A DNA stretch of 64,000 bases. It comes from Bradyrhizobium hipponense (GTDB taxonomy: Bacteria; Pseudomonadota; Alphaproteobacteria; Rhizobiales; Xanthobacteraceae). Location of the stretch: NCBI RefSeq assembly GCF_008123965.1, contig NZ_VSTH01000023.1, forward strand, positions 62,001 through 126,000. Direction: 5' to 3'. This document shows positions 52,255 through 61,907 of the stretch, in pieces. The first letter of the stretch is position 1. Every line of letters starts with the position of its first letter. Under the pieces are notes generated by a model, which saw nothing but the letters and a program-made list of their open reading frames with translations, was not told where the DNA came from and did no database searches. The translations under genes were made by a program, and so were the position numbers.

Positions 52255-53319
52255 ATGGCGCGCAACATTTTGATTCTCGGAGCTTCTTACGGTTCCCTGC
52301 TGGGCACGAAGCTCTTGATGGCCGGGCACAACGTCACCCTGGTCTGCCGCGCCAAGACCGCAGAGCTGATCAACCGCGATGGCACCGAGGTGCGCATCAA
52401 GCTGCGCGACGAGGCGGTGCACCGGGCGATCTTGTCGCGCGACCTGCCCGGCAAGCTGGACGCGGTGACGCCCGCCGACGTCGACGTCTCCCGCTACGAC
52501 ATGGTCGGCCTTGCCATGCAAGAGCCGCAATACGCCAACCACACGGTCCGCGTTCTCATGGTTAGGATCGCCGCGGCGAAGCTGCCGTGCCTGTCGATCA
52601 TGAACATGCCGCCGCTGCCCTATCTTAAGCGGATTCCGTCGCTCGCAGGCATGGAGCTCGAGGAGGCCTACACCAATGCGCAGGTATGGGAGCGGTTCGA
52701 GCCGGGACTGGTGACGCTGTGCTCGCCCGATCCGCAGGCATTCCGTCCGCCGGAAGAGGCGGCAAACGTACTTCATGTCGGCCTGCCCACGAACTTCAAG
52801 GCATCGGTATTCGCCGACGACAAGCACAACAAGGTGCTGCGCGAGCTCGAAGCCGACATCGACGCCGTGACGCTCGATGGCCACGACGTGCCGGTGAAGC
52901 TGAAGGTGTTCTCTTCGCTGTTCGTCCCGCTGGCGAAATGGTCGATGCTGCTGACCGGCAACTACCGCTGCATCACACAGCACGAGCCACAGTCGATCCG
53001 CGACGCCGTGCACGGCGATCTTGCGCGCTCGCAGACGATCTACGACCATGTCGATGCCATCGCCCGGAAGCTCGGCGCCGATCCGCAGGACCAGGTGCCG
53101 TTCGCTAAATACGCCAAAGCTGCCGAAAGCCTGCTCAAGCCGTCATCGGCGGCGCGCGCGGTTGCGAGCGGTGCTCCTTTTATCGAGCGCGTCGACTTGT
53201 TGGTGAAGCTGATCTCGCATCAGCTCGGCGCGCCCAATGCCGAGATCGACCGCACCGTCGAAACCGTGGACCTGAAGCTGAACGAGAAGATCGTGCAGGG
53301 CGGATCCGGCGCGCAGTAG
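52255..53319 (+). CDS. Ketopantoate-reductase-like NAD(P)-binding protein
   Basis: About 354 residues. The N-terminal Rossmann motif ILILGASYGSLLGTKLLMAG begins at residue 4, followed by VTLVCRAKTAELINRDGTEV, the layout of the ketopantoate reductase (ApbA/PanE) superfamily. The C-terminal half is helical (KVFSSLFVPLAKWSMLLTGN) but is longer than in PanE, so the substrate is uncertain. GGGGAAGAG supports the ATG at 52255 over the in-frame ATG at 52243 that overlaps that site. Stands alone. Confidence 0.75.
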   Translation: MARNILILGASYGSLLGTKLLMAGHNVTLVCRAKTAELINRDGTEVRIKLRDEAVHRAILSRDLPGKLDAVTPADVDVSRYDMVGLAMQEPQYANHTVRVLMVRIAAAKLPCLSIMNMPPLPYLKRIPSLAGMELEEAYTNAQVWERFEPGLVTLCSPDPQAFRPPEEAANVLHVGLPTNFKASVFADDKHNKVLRELEADIDAVTLDGHDVPVKLKVFSSLFVPLAKWSMLLTGNYRCITQHEPQSIRDAVHGDLARSQTIYDHVDAIARKLGADPQDQVPFAKYAKAAESLLKPSSAARAVASGAPFIERVDLLVKLISHQLGAPNAEIDRTVETVDLKLNEKIVQGGSGAQ

Positions 53320-53572
53320 CGGCACGCCGCGACCTTCATTCCGATCGATCCTCATCGACCCGCAGGCCTCCAGACGAGCGTGACCGCAGCGGGCAGGAAC
53401 TCGGCTCCTGCGCGATTCCGGATGACCCGGACGACGATCCCCACCCTCCAATTGTCGAATCACGCCTGAACTCCGCCGTGGGCAACGCGACGCGTTTCGT
53501 CGCGTGCCGCTCGACGCGCCCCGGCCGGGTTGATAAGCCCCTGTCCGCGAATGAAGGGGTCTGAGTCGGGAC
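53320..53572. other. Gap with a possible decayed peptide
   Basis: No intact gene. On the minus strand a short open stretch encodes RAGAEFLPAAVTLVWRPAGR before a stop near 53357, which looks protein-like but lacks a start or recognisable family. The 50 bases before 53573 form the leader of the ATPase gene. Confidence 0.3.
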
Positions 53573-55084
53573 ATGACGGTTGCGATCGAGATGGGGCAGA
53601 CCATTGCGGGCGCTGCGGCGGCCTTGGACCTCGAAGAACTGCTGGCGACCCGGCTCCTCGTGCAGGGCAATTCGGGCTCCGGCAAATCGCATCTGCTGCG
53701 GCGGCTGCTGGAACAGAGCGCGCCCTGGGTGCAGCAGGCCATCATCGACCCCGAGGGCGACTTCGTCACGCTGGCCGAGCATTTCGGCCACCTCGTGATC
53801 GAGGCCGAGGATCATACCGAGCGCGGCCTTCAGGTCGCCGGCGAACGCGCGCGGCTGCATCGCGTCTCCACCGTGCTCAATCTCGAAGGGCTGGATGCCG
53901 AGAACCAGATGCGGCGCGCGGCGGCTTTCCTCGGCGGTCTCTTCGACGTGGATCGCGACCACTGGTACCCAATGCTGGTGGTGGTGGACGAGGCGCAGCT
54001 GTTCGCGCCGGCGGTCGCGGGCGAGGTGTCGGACGAGGCGCGAAAGCTCTCGCTCGGTGCCATGACGAACCTGATGTGCCGTGGCCGCAAGCGCGGGCTG
54101 GCCGGGATCATCGCGACCCAGCGATTGGCAAAGCTTGCCAAGAACGTCGCGGCGGAGGCTTCCAATTTCCTGATGGGCCGGACCTTCCTCGACATCGACA
54201 TGGCGCGCGCCGCCGATCTGCTCGGGATGGAGCGGCGTCAGGCGGAGACGTTTCGCGATCTCGAGCGCGGACAGTTCATGGCGCTTGGCCCGGCCCTGTC
54301 GCGCCGTCCGCTGCGCCTGCATATCGGCGCGACCGAAACCAAGCCGCGCAACTCCACGCCCCGGCTCATGCCGATGCCGGAGGCGACTCTGGAGGACGCG
54401 CGCGCCGTGATCCTGGCCGCCCCGCCGCCCGATGCCAGCCGGCCGCAGCGGCGGCCGGCACCGGATCTGCTCGAACAGCTCCGGGCCGCAAAGGCCGCCG
54501 CCCCGGAAATCCGGCCTGAAACGATCGAACTGCCGGCGAGCGCCGAGGAGTTGGCGGACCGGCGCGAGCGCGTGGACCGGACCTTGCGCGCCGTGCTTGC
54601 CGAGCCGGATGCCGGCTTCCGCGCTATCGGCGTGCTCTATCAGGAGTTCGTGGTTCGCTGCCGTATCGAAGGCCTCGGCTCGGCCGTGCCCGACCTCACC
54701 GAATTCCGCCGCATGTTGACGCGTGCACGCGCGGGACTTGGCGCTGAGCTTGCCGAGGATGATGCCTGGCAGGATGCGTCGCTTCGCGCCTCGATCCTGC
54801 CCGAAGACATGCAGGGCGTGTTCATGATGATCGCGCGCGCGGCGAAGGAAGGCTGGCCGTGTCCCGGCGATGCCGTGATCGCGCGCGCCTATGGCTCGCA
54901 TTCGCTGCGCCGGGCGCAGCGCTTGCTGAGCTACATGGAGGAGCAAGGCTTGATCGTATGCCAGCTCGACGGTGCCGGACGCAGGTTCGTGACGCTGGTC
55001 GAGCTCGCCTGGGCGACGGCGCCCGGCGATCCCAACGCCGATGATCTGCCTGTCGAGCAGGCTCAGAGCGTTGCCTCGACTTGA
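53573..55084 (+). CDS. HerA/VirB4-like ATPase (DUF87 family)
   Basis: 503 residues. P-loop NSGSGKSH at 33-40, the HerA-type IIDPEGDF, Walker B LVVVDEAQLF with D139-E140, and GIIATQRLAKLAKNVAA containing the sensor and arginine-finger region. The C-terminal 200 residues are helical, ending in a winged-helix-like segment (HSLRRAQRLLSYMEEQGLIV). It resembles prokaryotic HerA, a DNA-translocating hexameric ATPase, but no NurA nuclease or defence partner is adjacent. Function is unknown; chromosomal house-keeping is as likely as defence. Confidence 0.8.
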   Translation: MTVAIEMGQTIAGAAAALDLEELLATRLLVQGNSGSGKSHLLRRLLEQSAPWVQQAIIDPEGDFVTLAEHFGHLVIEAEDHTERGLQVAGERARLHRVSTVLNLEGLDAENQMRRAAAFLGGLFDVDRDHWYPMLVVVDEAQLFAPAVAGEVSDEARKLSLGAMTNLMCRGRKRGLAGIIATQRLAKLAKNVAAEASNFLMGRTFLDIDMARAADLLGMERRQAETFRDLERGQFMALGPALSRRPLRLHIGATETKPRNSTPRLMPMPEATLEDARAVILAAPPPDASRPQRRPAPDLLEQLRAAKAAAPEIRPETIELPASAEELADRRERVDRTLRAVLAEPDAGFRAIGVLYQEFVVRCRIEGLGSAVPDLTEFRRMLTRARAGLGAELAEDDAWQDASLRASILPEDMQGVFMMIARAAKEGWPCPGDAVIARAYGSHSLRRAQRLLSYMEEQGLIVCQLDGAGRRFVTLVELAWATAPGDPNADDLPVEQAQSVAST

Positions 55085-55103
55085 GCCACGAAGAAGGTGC
55101 GCT

Positions 55104-55219
55104 CCCTCTCCCGCTTGCGGGAGAGGGTTGGGGAGAGGGTATCTCCACAACGAGACTCCCTGTGTAGAGAGAGCCCTCACCCGCGCCTTCGGCGCGACCT
55201 CTCCCGCAAGCGGGAGAGG
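55104..55219. repeat. REP hairpin pair
   Basis: CCCTCTCCCGC-ttgc-style hairpin CTCTCCCGCTTGCGGGAGAG at 55104-55127 and its inverse-loop form CTCTCCCGCAAGCGGGAGAG at 55198-55219, with a GCGCCTTCGGCGC hairpin between. Same hairpin core as inside the MITE-like element at 34725-34996. Also suited to end convergent transcripts of the ATPase and NiCoT genes. Confidence 0.65.
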
Positions 55220-55342
55220 TTACAGAACCCGATCGGCGGCAGTTCGCGCTAGGCAAGATTGCTCTGCGCGAAAGCTTGCCCGTCATCCGCGAGCAGCACG
55301 ACGGCCGACAGTGCCGTCAGCGCGCCACATCGACGGCCAAGC

Positions 55343-56410
55343 TCACATCGCCTCGGTCGCATCCGCGCCCCGGAGCACATCCGGCATGTGCCGCCGGTCG
55401 TCCGCAAACATGCGACGATAGAGCACGACAGAGACGAGCCAGGCGACCGCAAACAGCATGATCACGGCGAAGCCGAAATTCGCAAGCGACTCGTTGAGGC
55501 CGTCGACCAGCGCCCATAGTCCTCCCGACAGACCGAGTCGGTCGCCGATCAGCGCGAGCGCCTCGATGCCGCCGATGAACAGCGCGACCGCGACAGAGGC
55601 GCCGGTGATAGTGAGGTTGTACCAGAGCTTGCGCAGCGGATCGACGAAACCCCAGCGATAGGCGCTGACCATCAGCGCCGAATCTACGGTGTCGACCAGC
55701 GCCATGCCGGCAGCGAACAGGGCGGGAAAGATCAATACCTGTGCGAGCGAAGCGTCGCGCGCGACTTCTGTGGCGGAAATACTGAGCAGGCCGATCTCGG
55801 TCGCGGTGTCGAAGCCGAGCCCGAACAGCAGCCCAAGCGGATACATGTGCCGGGACTTTGTTATCAAGCGGAACATCGGCCCGAGCAGTCGCGCCAGCAA
55901 TCCGCGATTGGCAAGCAGTGCGTCGAGGCCTTCGGCGTCGTGAACGCCCCGCTCGCGCGCCGCGCGAAACGTCCGCCACAGGCCGGCGAAGATGGCGAGG
56001 TTGATGGCTGCGATGACGAGCAGGAACAGCGCCGATGCCGAGGTGCCGATCAGGCCGCCGATCTCCCTGAGCAGGCTGTCGCCGCCAAGGCTCACCACGC
56101 CGAACGCCAGCAGCATGGTCGCGACCACGACGACGGTCGAATGGCCGAGCGCGAAATAGAGGCCCACGGATCTCGGCGCTTCGCCCGCATGCATCAGCTT
56201 GCGCACGACGTTGTCGATGGCGGCGATGTGGTCGGCGTCGACTGCATGGCGCAATCCGAACACCCAGGCAAGCAGCGCGGTCGCCATCACTGCGGGCCGG
56301 TCCGAAAACAGCGCGAAGGCACAGGCCCAAGCGGCAATGTTGGCGGCGAGCAGCCCACCGAACAGCAGCACCGTTCCGGGCTCGACCGCCCGCCAAGACC
56401 ACGTCGTCAC
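55343..56410 (-). CDS. High-affinity nickel/cobalt permease (NiCoT, HoxN/HupN/NixA family)
   Basis: 355 residues with eight predicted membrane helices. The metal-selectivity motif in helix II, RHAVDADHIAAIDN (H55, D60, H61), and LGFDTATEIGLL are the family signatures. It would import Ni2+ or Co2+ for hydrogenase, urease or cobalamin. Start is GTG at 56410. No hydrogenase or urease genes are nearby, so the client enzyme is not indicated. HupN of Bradyrhizobium is a close homologue by family. Confidence 0.93.
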   Translation of the reverse strand: MTTWSWRAVEPGTVLLFGGLLAANIAAWACAFALFSDRPAVMATALLAWVFGLRHAVDADHIAAIDNVVRKLMHAGEAPRSVGLYFALGHSTVVVVATMLLAFGVVSLGGDSLLREIGGLIGTSASALFLLVIAAINLAIFAGLWRTFRAARERGVHDAEGLDALLANRGLLARLLGPMFRLITKSRHMYPLGLLFGLGFDTATEIGLLSISATEVARDASLAQVLIFPALFAAGMALVDTVDSALMVSAYRWGFVDPLRKLWYNLTITGASVAVALFIGGIEALALIGDRLGLSGGLWALVDGLNESLANFGFAVIMLFAVAWLVSVVLYRRMFADDRRHMPDVLRGADATEAM

Positions 56411-56514
56411 GCACCCATTCCCGTCGACCGCACCCTAGCATGACCTTTCCATAGAATGATCACACTGGCTAGCCCCGGTTGCCGCGCTCTGATCGCTTAT
56501 GCGGATTTGCGGGA

Positions 56515-56602
56515 GGTCGTCATGCCCGGGCTTGTCCCGCGCACCCACGTTCTTCGTGCCGGGAGTTAAAGGCGCGCATGGCCGGGTCAGCCCGGCCTGA
56601 CG
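56515..56602. repeat. GC-rich palindromic repeat
   Basis: Contains GGCCGGG-tcag-CCCGGCC at 56580-56597 and a partly matching GTCATGCCCGGGCTTG unit at about 56518, a Bradyrhizobium-type intergenic repeat between the NiCoT start and the end of livF. Confidence 0.5.
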
Positions 56603-56623
56603 TGGAGACGTCAGCGCGCTACA

Positions 56624-57364
56624 TCACGCGGCCTCGGCCCCGCCGAGATAGGCATCGCGCACGCGGGGGTCGTCCTTCAACGTACGCGCGGAGCCGGACA
56701 GCACGATCTTTCCGGTCTGGAGCACATAGGCCTCATGCGCGATCTCGAGCGCGAGGCTGGCGTTCTGCTCGACCATGAAGACCGACACGCCCTCCTGGTT
56801 GATGGTCCTGATCAGCTCCAGCACGCGGTCGACATAGAGCGGCGACAGGCCCATGGTCGGCTCGTCCATCACGATCATGCGCGGCCGGATCATCAGCGCG
56901 CGCGCCATGGCGACCATCTGCTGCTCGCCGCCGGACAGGGAGCCCGCACGCTGCGACAGTCGCTGGCCGAGTTTTGGAAACAGCGCGAGCATCCGCTCGA
57001 GATCCTGCGCGACGGCATCGCGGTCGTTGCGCACGAAGGCGCCCATCAGGATGTTTTCGCGGACGCTCATGTCGGCGAAGAGCCGCCGCGCCTCCGGCAC
57101 CGAGGCGATGCCGCGGCGGATGATCTGCGGCGTGGTGAGGCCCAGCAATGAGGCGCCGTCGAAGCTCACATCGCCCGAGCGCGGCTTCACCAAGCCGAGG
57201 ATGATCTTCATGGTCGTCGACTTGCCGCTGGCGTTGCCGCCGAGCAGGCAGACGATGTGGCCGCGGGCAACCTTGATCGACAGGTCGAAATGGACCTGGG
57301 CCTGGCCGTAGAAGGTGTTGACGCCGGACAGCGTCAGCAGCGGATCAGGTGCGTTGCTCGTCAT
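56624..57364 (-). CDS. livF: Branched-chain amino acid-type ABC transporter ATPase LivF
   Basis: 246 residues. Walker A LLGGNASGKSTT, signature LSGGEQQMVAMARALM and Walker B RMIVMDEPTMGLSPLYVDRV, typical of LivF. Overlaps livG by four bases. Last gene of a leftward transporter and enzyme operon; the transported ligand may be an amide or other small molecule because HAAT-family systems are broad. Confidence 0.96.
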   Translation of the reverse strand: MTSNAPDPLLTLSGVNTFYGQAQVHFDLSIKVARGHIVCLLGGNASGKSTTMKIILGLVKPRSGDVSFDGASLLGLTTPQIIRRGIASVPEARRLFADMSVRENILMGAFVRNDRDAVAQDLERMLALFPKLGQRLSQRAGSLSGGEQQMVAMARALMIRPRMIVMDEPTMGLSPLYVDRVLELIRTINQEGVSVFMVEQNASLALEIAHEAYVLQTGKIVLSGSARTLKDDPRVRDAYLGGAEAA

Positions 57365-58215
57365 GCCGCGCTCTCCTGCTGATCCGCAGCGTCAGACAGG
57401 CCGTGGCCAAGATAGGCCTCGATCACCTTGGGATCGGTACGCACCTGTTCGCCGGCGCCTTCGGCGATCTTCTTGCCCTCGTCCATGACGATGACGCGGT
57501 CGGAGAGGCGCATCACCATTTCGAGCTTGTGCTCGATCAGGAGGATGGTCAGGCCTTCGGCTTTCAGCTCGGCGACGAGGGCCTGCATCTCGGCGGTTTC
57601 GGTCGGGTTCATGCCGGCGGTGGGCTCATCGAGCAGCAACAGGCGCGGCTTCAGTGCGAGCGCCCGCGCGATCTCGACGCGGCGGCGGTTGGCGTAGGAC
57701 AGGCTGTAGGCAGGCTGATCGATCCGCGGCAGCAGCCGTTCACCGAAGCGCGAGAGAATGACTTTCACCTCTTTCCGCAGCTGCTCCTCTTCGACCTTGA
57801 CACTCGCGGGCCGCAGCAGCGCCAGTCCCAGTTCCAGCAGCGGCCCGATCAGCGGCACGGCCGGCTTCACGGCACGCAGCCGCGTGTGCGCACCGATCAG
57901 GACATTGTCCATGACGCTGAGATTGCCGAAGACGCGGCCGAGCTGAAACGTGCGGGCGATGCCTTCGGCCGCCAGCGTTTCCGGCGACAGCCCGGTGACA
58001 TCCTGCCCTTCGAAGCTGACATTGCCGGCATCGGGCCTGTCGAGCCCGGTTACGAGATTGAACAGCGTCGTCTTGCCGGCACCGTTCGGGCCGATGATGC
58101 TGACCAGCTCGCCCTTGGCGAGGTCGAGATCGATGGCGTCGACGGCGGTGAGGCCGCCGAAGCGGCGCGTCAGCCCCCGGACAGACAGAAGCGGAGCAGC
58201 GTGCGCAATCGCCAT
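57361..58215 (-). CDS. livG: Branched-chain amino acid-type ABC transporter ATPase LivG
   Basis: 284 residues. Walker A IIGPNGAGKTTLFN, the Liv-specific segment FEGQDVTGLSPETLAAEGIA, signature SYANRRRVEIARALALKP and Walker B LLLLDEPTAGMNPTETAEMQ. Overlaps the fused permease gene upstream by one base and livF downstream by four. Confidence 0.97.
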   Translation of the reverse strand: MAIAHAAPLLSVRGLTRRFGGLTAVDAIDLDLAKGELVSIIGPNGAGKTTLFNLVTGLDRPDAGNVSFEGQDVTGLSPETLAAEGIARTFQLGRVFGNLSVMDNVLIGAHTRLRAVKPAVPLIGPLLELGLALLRPASVKVEEEQLRKEVKVILSRFGERLLPRIDQPAYSLSYANRRRVEIARALALKPRLLLLDEPTAGMNPTETAEMQALVAELKAEGLTILLIEHKLEMVMRLSDRVIVMDEGKKIAEGAGEQVRTDPKVIEAYLGHGLSDAADQQESAA

Positions 58216-60038
58216 CAGATCGTCCCCAACAGGCCCTGCGGCCTGAATCGCACCAGCAGCAGCAGCACGATGCCGTAGATCAGGATGCGGTACTCGGCCG
58301 CGATCCGGAATACTTCCGGCAGGCCGACCAGCGCCACCGATCCGACGACGGCGCCGACGACATTGCCGAGCCCCCCGAGGATCACGACAGTCAGCGCCAG
58401 GATGGATTGCTGCGTGTTGAAGGTCTCGTGGTTGATGTAGGAATACAGATGCGCGGCGATGCCGCCGCTGATGCCGGCGGCGAACCCGCCGAAGATGAAG
58501 GCCAACGACTTGTAGCGGTTCAGGCTGAGGCCATAGGCGCGCGCGGCGACGTCGTCGTCGCGGATGGCGCGAAAGCTGCGACCGAGATGCGAGCCGAGCA
58601 ATCGCGCCTGGAGCAACGCCAGCACCACCATCACCACGAAGCTGAACCAGTAGATCGATGTTGGGCTGATCAGCTCATAGCCAAACAGCGACAAGGGCGG
58701 GATGCCGGAAACACCGATTGGGCCGCGGGTGACGCCCTCCCAGTTCAGGATCACCAGCGACACGATCTCGCCGATGGCGAGTGTTGCGATCGACACGTAG
58801 TGCCCGCGCAGGCGGAACGACGGCGAGATCAGTGCGGTGCCGAGCGCCGCGCTCATCAGGCCACCGCCGATGATCGCGAAACCGACCGGAACGGAGAATG
58901 TCAGCGACAGCAGTGCGGATGTATAGGCGCCGATCGCAAGCAGGGCCGCGTGTCCGAGCGAGACCTGGCCGATCGTTCCCGCAACCAGCGTGAGGCTGAG
59001 CGCGAGCATGCCGAGCAGCCAGGCGTTGATCAGGGTCTGGAGCACGTACAAGGACACCGGAAGCAGCGGCAGGATCGCGAAGACGCCGAGCACAACCAGC
59101 AAGGCCCAGCGAGGAATGCGGACAGGACGGCTCGGCGCGATGAAGGTGCCCGTGAGCGGCTCGGGCGGTGCCTGCCGCGCGCTCGCAAACAGGCCGTTCG
59201 GACGAAGCACGAGCACCACGACCAGCAGCAGGAAGGCAAACAGATTGCGGTAGCTGGTGCCGAACGCGGCAACGCCGTAGCTCTCGACCAATCCCAGCAG
59301 CAGGCTGCCGATCACGGCGCCGGGCACGTTGCCGGCGCCGCCGACCACTTCCGCGACGACGCCCTTGAGCGTCGCCTGAAGGCTCATCGCGGTGTCGATC
59401 TGGTTGTAGTACATGCCGACCAGCAAGCCGGAGACGCCGCCCAGCGCGGCGGCGATGCCGAACACGGCCTGATTGACGCGGTTGACATCGACGCCCATCT
59501 GCATCGCGGCGTCGCGATCCTGCGCGGTGGCGCGCACGGCCCAACCGAGCTTGGTGTAGCGCAGGAACACGAACAGCAGCAGCGCGCTGGTGAGGCCGAC
59601 GCCGGCGATCAACAGGTCGAGCGGTTCTATCGTGCCGCCGCCAATCTGGAAGCGGACGTCAGGCAACTGGCTCGGCAGCGCGCGTGGATTGGGCGAGAAG
59701 GTCAGCATCACCAGTTGGTCGAGCACGAAGCTGATGCCGATCGTCGCGAGCAGCGGGGCGATGCGCACCGAGTTCTGGAGCGGACGCAGGCCGAACCGCT
59801 CGATGATCAGCCCGACCAGCGCCGCGGCCACCGCGACCACGATGATGGTGAGCGGAAGCGGCGTATGCAGCTGCACCACCGCGACCCAGCCGATATAGGC
59901 GCCGACGAGATAGATCGAGCCCTGGGCGAAATTGATCAGCCGGCTGACGCCGAAGATCAGCGCGAGCCCGACCGCAACGAGGGCATACACATTACCGACG
60001 ATCAGCCCGTTGATCGTGTAGTCGAGCCAGGAAGACAA
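58215..60038 (-). CDS. Fused ABC permease, LivH-LivM
   Basis: 607 residues: LivH (about 1-290) and LivM (about 305-607) in one chain. The first half has [20 protein letters not shown], and [18 protein letters not shown] near its end. The second half has [20 protein letters not shown] and [20 protein letters not shown], the LivM EAA-like loop; it ends [13 protein letters not shown] short hinge joins them ([18 protein letters not shown]). Start is TTG at 60038 after AGGA. No separate livH or livM gene is present. Confidence 0.93.
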   Translation of the reverse strand: MSSWLDYTINGLIVGNVYALVAVGLALIFGVSRLINFAQGSIYLVGAYIGWVAVVQLHTPLPLTIIVVAVAAALVGLIIERFGLRPLQNSVRIAPLLATIGISFVLDQLVMLTFSPNPRALPSQLPDVRFQIGGGTIEPLDLLIAGVGLTSALLLFVFLRYTKLGWAVRATAQDRDAAMQMGVDVNRVNQAVFGIAAALGGVSGLLVGMYYNQIDTAMSLQATLKGVVAEVVGGAGNVPGAVIGSLLLGLVESYGVAAFGTSYRNLFAFLLLVVVLVLRPNGLFASARQAPPEPLTGTFIAPSRPVRIPRWALLVVLGVFAILPLLPVSLYVLQTLINAWLLGMLALSLTLVAGTIGQVSLGHAALLAIGAYTSALLSLTFSVPVGFAIIGGGLMSAALGTALISPSFRLRGHYVSIATLAIGEIVSLVILNWEGVTRGPIGVSGIPPLSLFGYELISPTSIYWFSFVVMVVLALLQARLLGSHLGRSFRAIRDDDVAARAYGLSLNRYKSLAFIFGGFAAGISGGIAAHLYSYINHETFNTQQSILALTVVILGGLGNVVGAVVGSVALVGLPEVFRIAAEYRILIYGIVLLLLVRFRPQGLLGTI

Positions 60039-60091
60039 GCGACATTCCTAGTGAGAGAAGTGCGGCCGGGGATGCGCCCCCGGCCATCATG

Positions 60092-61249
60092 TCAGGTCGG
60101 CTTGCCGTCCCAAAGCGCAAACTGGCCCTTGCGCACGACGAGTTCGGCATTCATGGCGCCCTTGACGCGGCGGCTCTCCACATCGAACGTCGCCTTCCCG
60201 AAGATGACGCTGGGGACATCCTTGACCTTGGTGAAGGCATCGCGGATGGCGCGGCGATCAGTGCCGCCGATCTTGACGATGGCGGCCGCCATGTTCATGG
60301 CGTCATAGGAATAGGCGTTGAACGCGTCGGGCTCCTGCCCGTTGTATTTCTTCTTGAAGCCGGCGATGAATTTCTGCACCTCGGGCCGCGGATCTTCCGG
60401 GAAATAGCGCGTGCCGAGATGGACCTCCTCGACGGCATCGCCGCCGAGCTCCAAAAACTTCGGCGAATAGACCGAGCTTGCGGCGCAGATCGTCTGCTTC
60501 AGGCCGACCTGGCGCGCCTGGCGCGCGATCAGCGCGCCGTCGGAATAATAGGAGACCAGGATCAGCCCGTCCGGATTGGCGTCGCGGACACGCACCAGTG
60601 TGGAGCGAAAATCGCGCTCCTCGGCGATGTAGCCTTCGGTGACCGCGACCTCGGCGCCATATTCCTTGGCGGCCTTGACGAAATAATCGCGGCTGGTGCG
60701 GCCCCAATCGGTGTTGAGATGCAGCACCGCGAGTTTCTTGAGGCCGAGGCGGCGCACCGCATATTGCGCCAGCAGCGGCTGCTCGTCGGCCTGGCTGACG
60801 GAGGTGCTCCACATGAAGTCGCCGCCTTTGGTGAAATCGGGATGCGAATTGGTGAAGCCGAACTGCACCAGGCCGCCCCGCTGATAGATTGGAGACGCGG
60901 CCATCGATGCCGTGCTGGAGAAGTCGCCGAGCTCCATGACGATCCGGGGATCAGAGACGAATTTCTGGGCAATCGCCACCGACTGGCGCGGGTCGCTCTG
61001 GCTGTCCTCGAAGCTGTAGGCAAGCTTGCGCCCGTTGATGCCGCCGGCGGCGAGGATCTCGTCGAGCGCGAGATCGAAGCCCTGCTTCCATTGCGTGCCA
61101 TATTGTGCGTTCGGTCCGGTCAGGGGACCACTGACGCCGAGCAGGATCGGCTCGGACGATTGCGCAAAGGCGCCGCGCGACATGGCCGCGCCCGCCGTCA
61201 TGGCGGCGAGGGATCCCTTGACCAGGGTACGACGGTCGATGTTGCTCAT
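60092..61249 (-). CDS. Periplasmic branched-chain amino acid-type binding protein with Tat-like signal
   Basis: 385 residues. N-terminal signal starts MSNIDRRTLVKGSLAAM, a twin-arginine motif, with cleavage near GAFAQ. The mature part begins EPILLGVSGPLTGPNAQYGT, standard for LivK-like type I binding folds, and includes KKLAVLHLNTDWGRTSRDYF. It should deliver ligand to the fused LivH-LivM permease; ligand unknown, and the neighbouring monooxygenase and AhpD-like proteins suggest a xenobiotic or unusual organic compound. ATG at 61249 has GGAG upstream. Confidence 0.93.
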   Translation of the reverse strand: MSNIDRRTLVKGSLAAMTAGAAMSRGAFAQSSEPILLGVSGPLTGPNAQYGTQWKQGFDLALDEILAAGGINGRKLAYSFEDSQSDPRQSVAIAQKFVSDPRIVMELGDFSSTASMAASPIYQRGGLVQFGFTNSHPDFTKGGDFMWSTSVSQADEQPLLAQYAVRRLGLKKLAVLHLNTDWGRTSRDYFVKAAKEYGAEVAVTEGYIAEERDFRSTLVRVRDANPDGLILVSYYSDGALIARQARQVGLKQTICAASSVYSPKFLELGGDAVEEVHLGTRYFPEDPRPEVQKFIAGFKKKYNGQEPDAFNAYSYDAMNMAAAIVKIGGTDRRAIRDAFTKVKDVPSVIFGKATFDVESRRVKGAMNAELVVRKGQFALWDGKPT

Positions 61250-61310
61250 GCACGGCTCCATCCGCTCCAACGTTGAAAATAAATGGCAATTTCCATGCCA
61301 GTGAAAGGGC

Positions 61311-61895
61311 CTATTTGGTCGGCTCGCCGAGCGACAGCATCAGCCTGTTCGCCCAGTTGAAGAACGACGCGCCGTTGATGACGTCGACAATCTCCGCATC
61401 GTCGAGGCCGGCGCGGCGCAGTTCATCGATATTGTCCGGACCGAACGCGATCGGCGTCGCGGCCAGCGCAACCGAGGCCTTGACGACGGCATTCCAGCGC
61501 TCGCCGAGATCGGCCTTGATACCTTCGTCGAGCAGGCGCTGCACGTCATCGCGGCGCTTGGAATAGGTGCTGGCAAACCGCGCATGCACGGAGGCGCAAT
61601 AGATGCAGCCGTTGTAGCGCGAGGTCGCAGCCGCCGCGAGTTCGCGCTCGGCGCGCGGCAGGCCGTCGGCGGTGTTGTAGAAGATATCCTTGTCGGTCTT
61701 GGTGCGGGCTTCCAGCACCTCCGGATCGCGCACCAGCAGGCGGAAATATTCCGACTTGGCACGGGATCGATCGACGAGGCCAGCGAAATGCCGCTCGGTC
61801 AGCTCGGCCTCGGGCAGCGGGTCGATCCAGGACACCCAGCCGAGTTCGTCCTGGGTGAAAATGACGGGCGGATTGACGGTGCTCGCAGCGCTCAT
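61311..61895 (-). CDS. Alkylhydroperoxidase (AhpD)-like protein, first of a pair
   Basis: 194 residues. The redox motif GCIYCASVHARF gives C97-x2-C100 with H104, the AhpD/CMD signature, supporting thiol-based peroxidase or disulfide activity. I recognise it as the type often annotated as alkylhydroperoxidase domain protein in a three-gene module with a CMD-domain protein and a luciferase-like monooxygenase. Twelve bases separate it from the second AhpD-like gene. Confidence 0.85.
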   Translation of the reverse strand: MSAASTVNPPVIFTQDELGWVSWIDPLPEAELTERHFAGLVDRSRAKSEYFRLLVRDPEVLEARTKTDKDIFYNTADGLPRAERELAAAATSRYNGCIYCASVHARFASTYSKRRDDVQRLLDEGIKADLGERWNAVVKASVALAATPIAFGPDNIDELRRAGLDDAEIVDVINGASFFNWANRLMLSLGEPTK

Positions 61896-61907
61896 GGTGC
61901 TATCTCC

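Noticed and set aside
53336..55180. 614-codon minus-strand frame opposite the HerA-like ATPase
   Set aside because: The ATPase on the plus strand has Walker motifs; this frame is its antisense and has no domain.
58407..60308. 633-codon plus-strand frame opposite the fused permease
   Set aside because: Antisense of membrane-helix codons gives Asp/Arg/Gln/His-rich nonsense; no ribosome site or motif.
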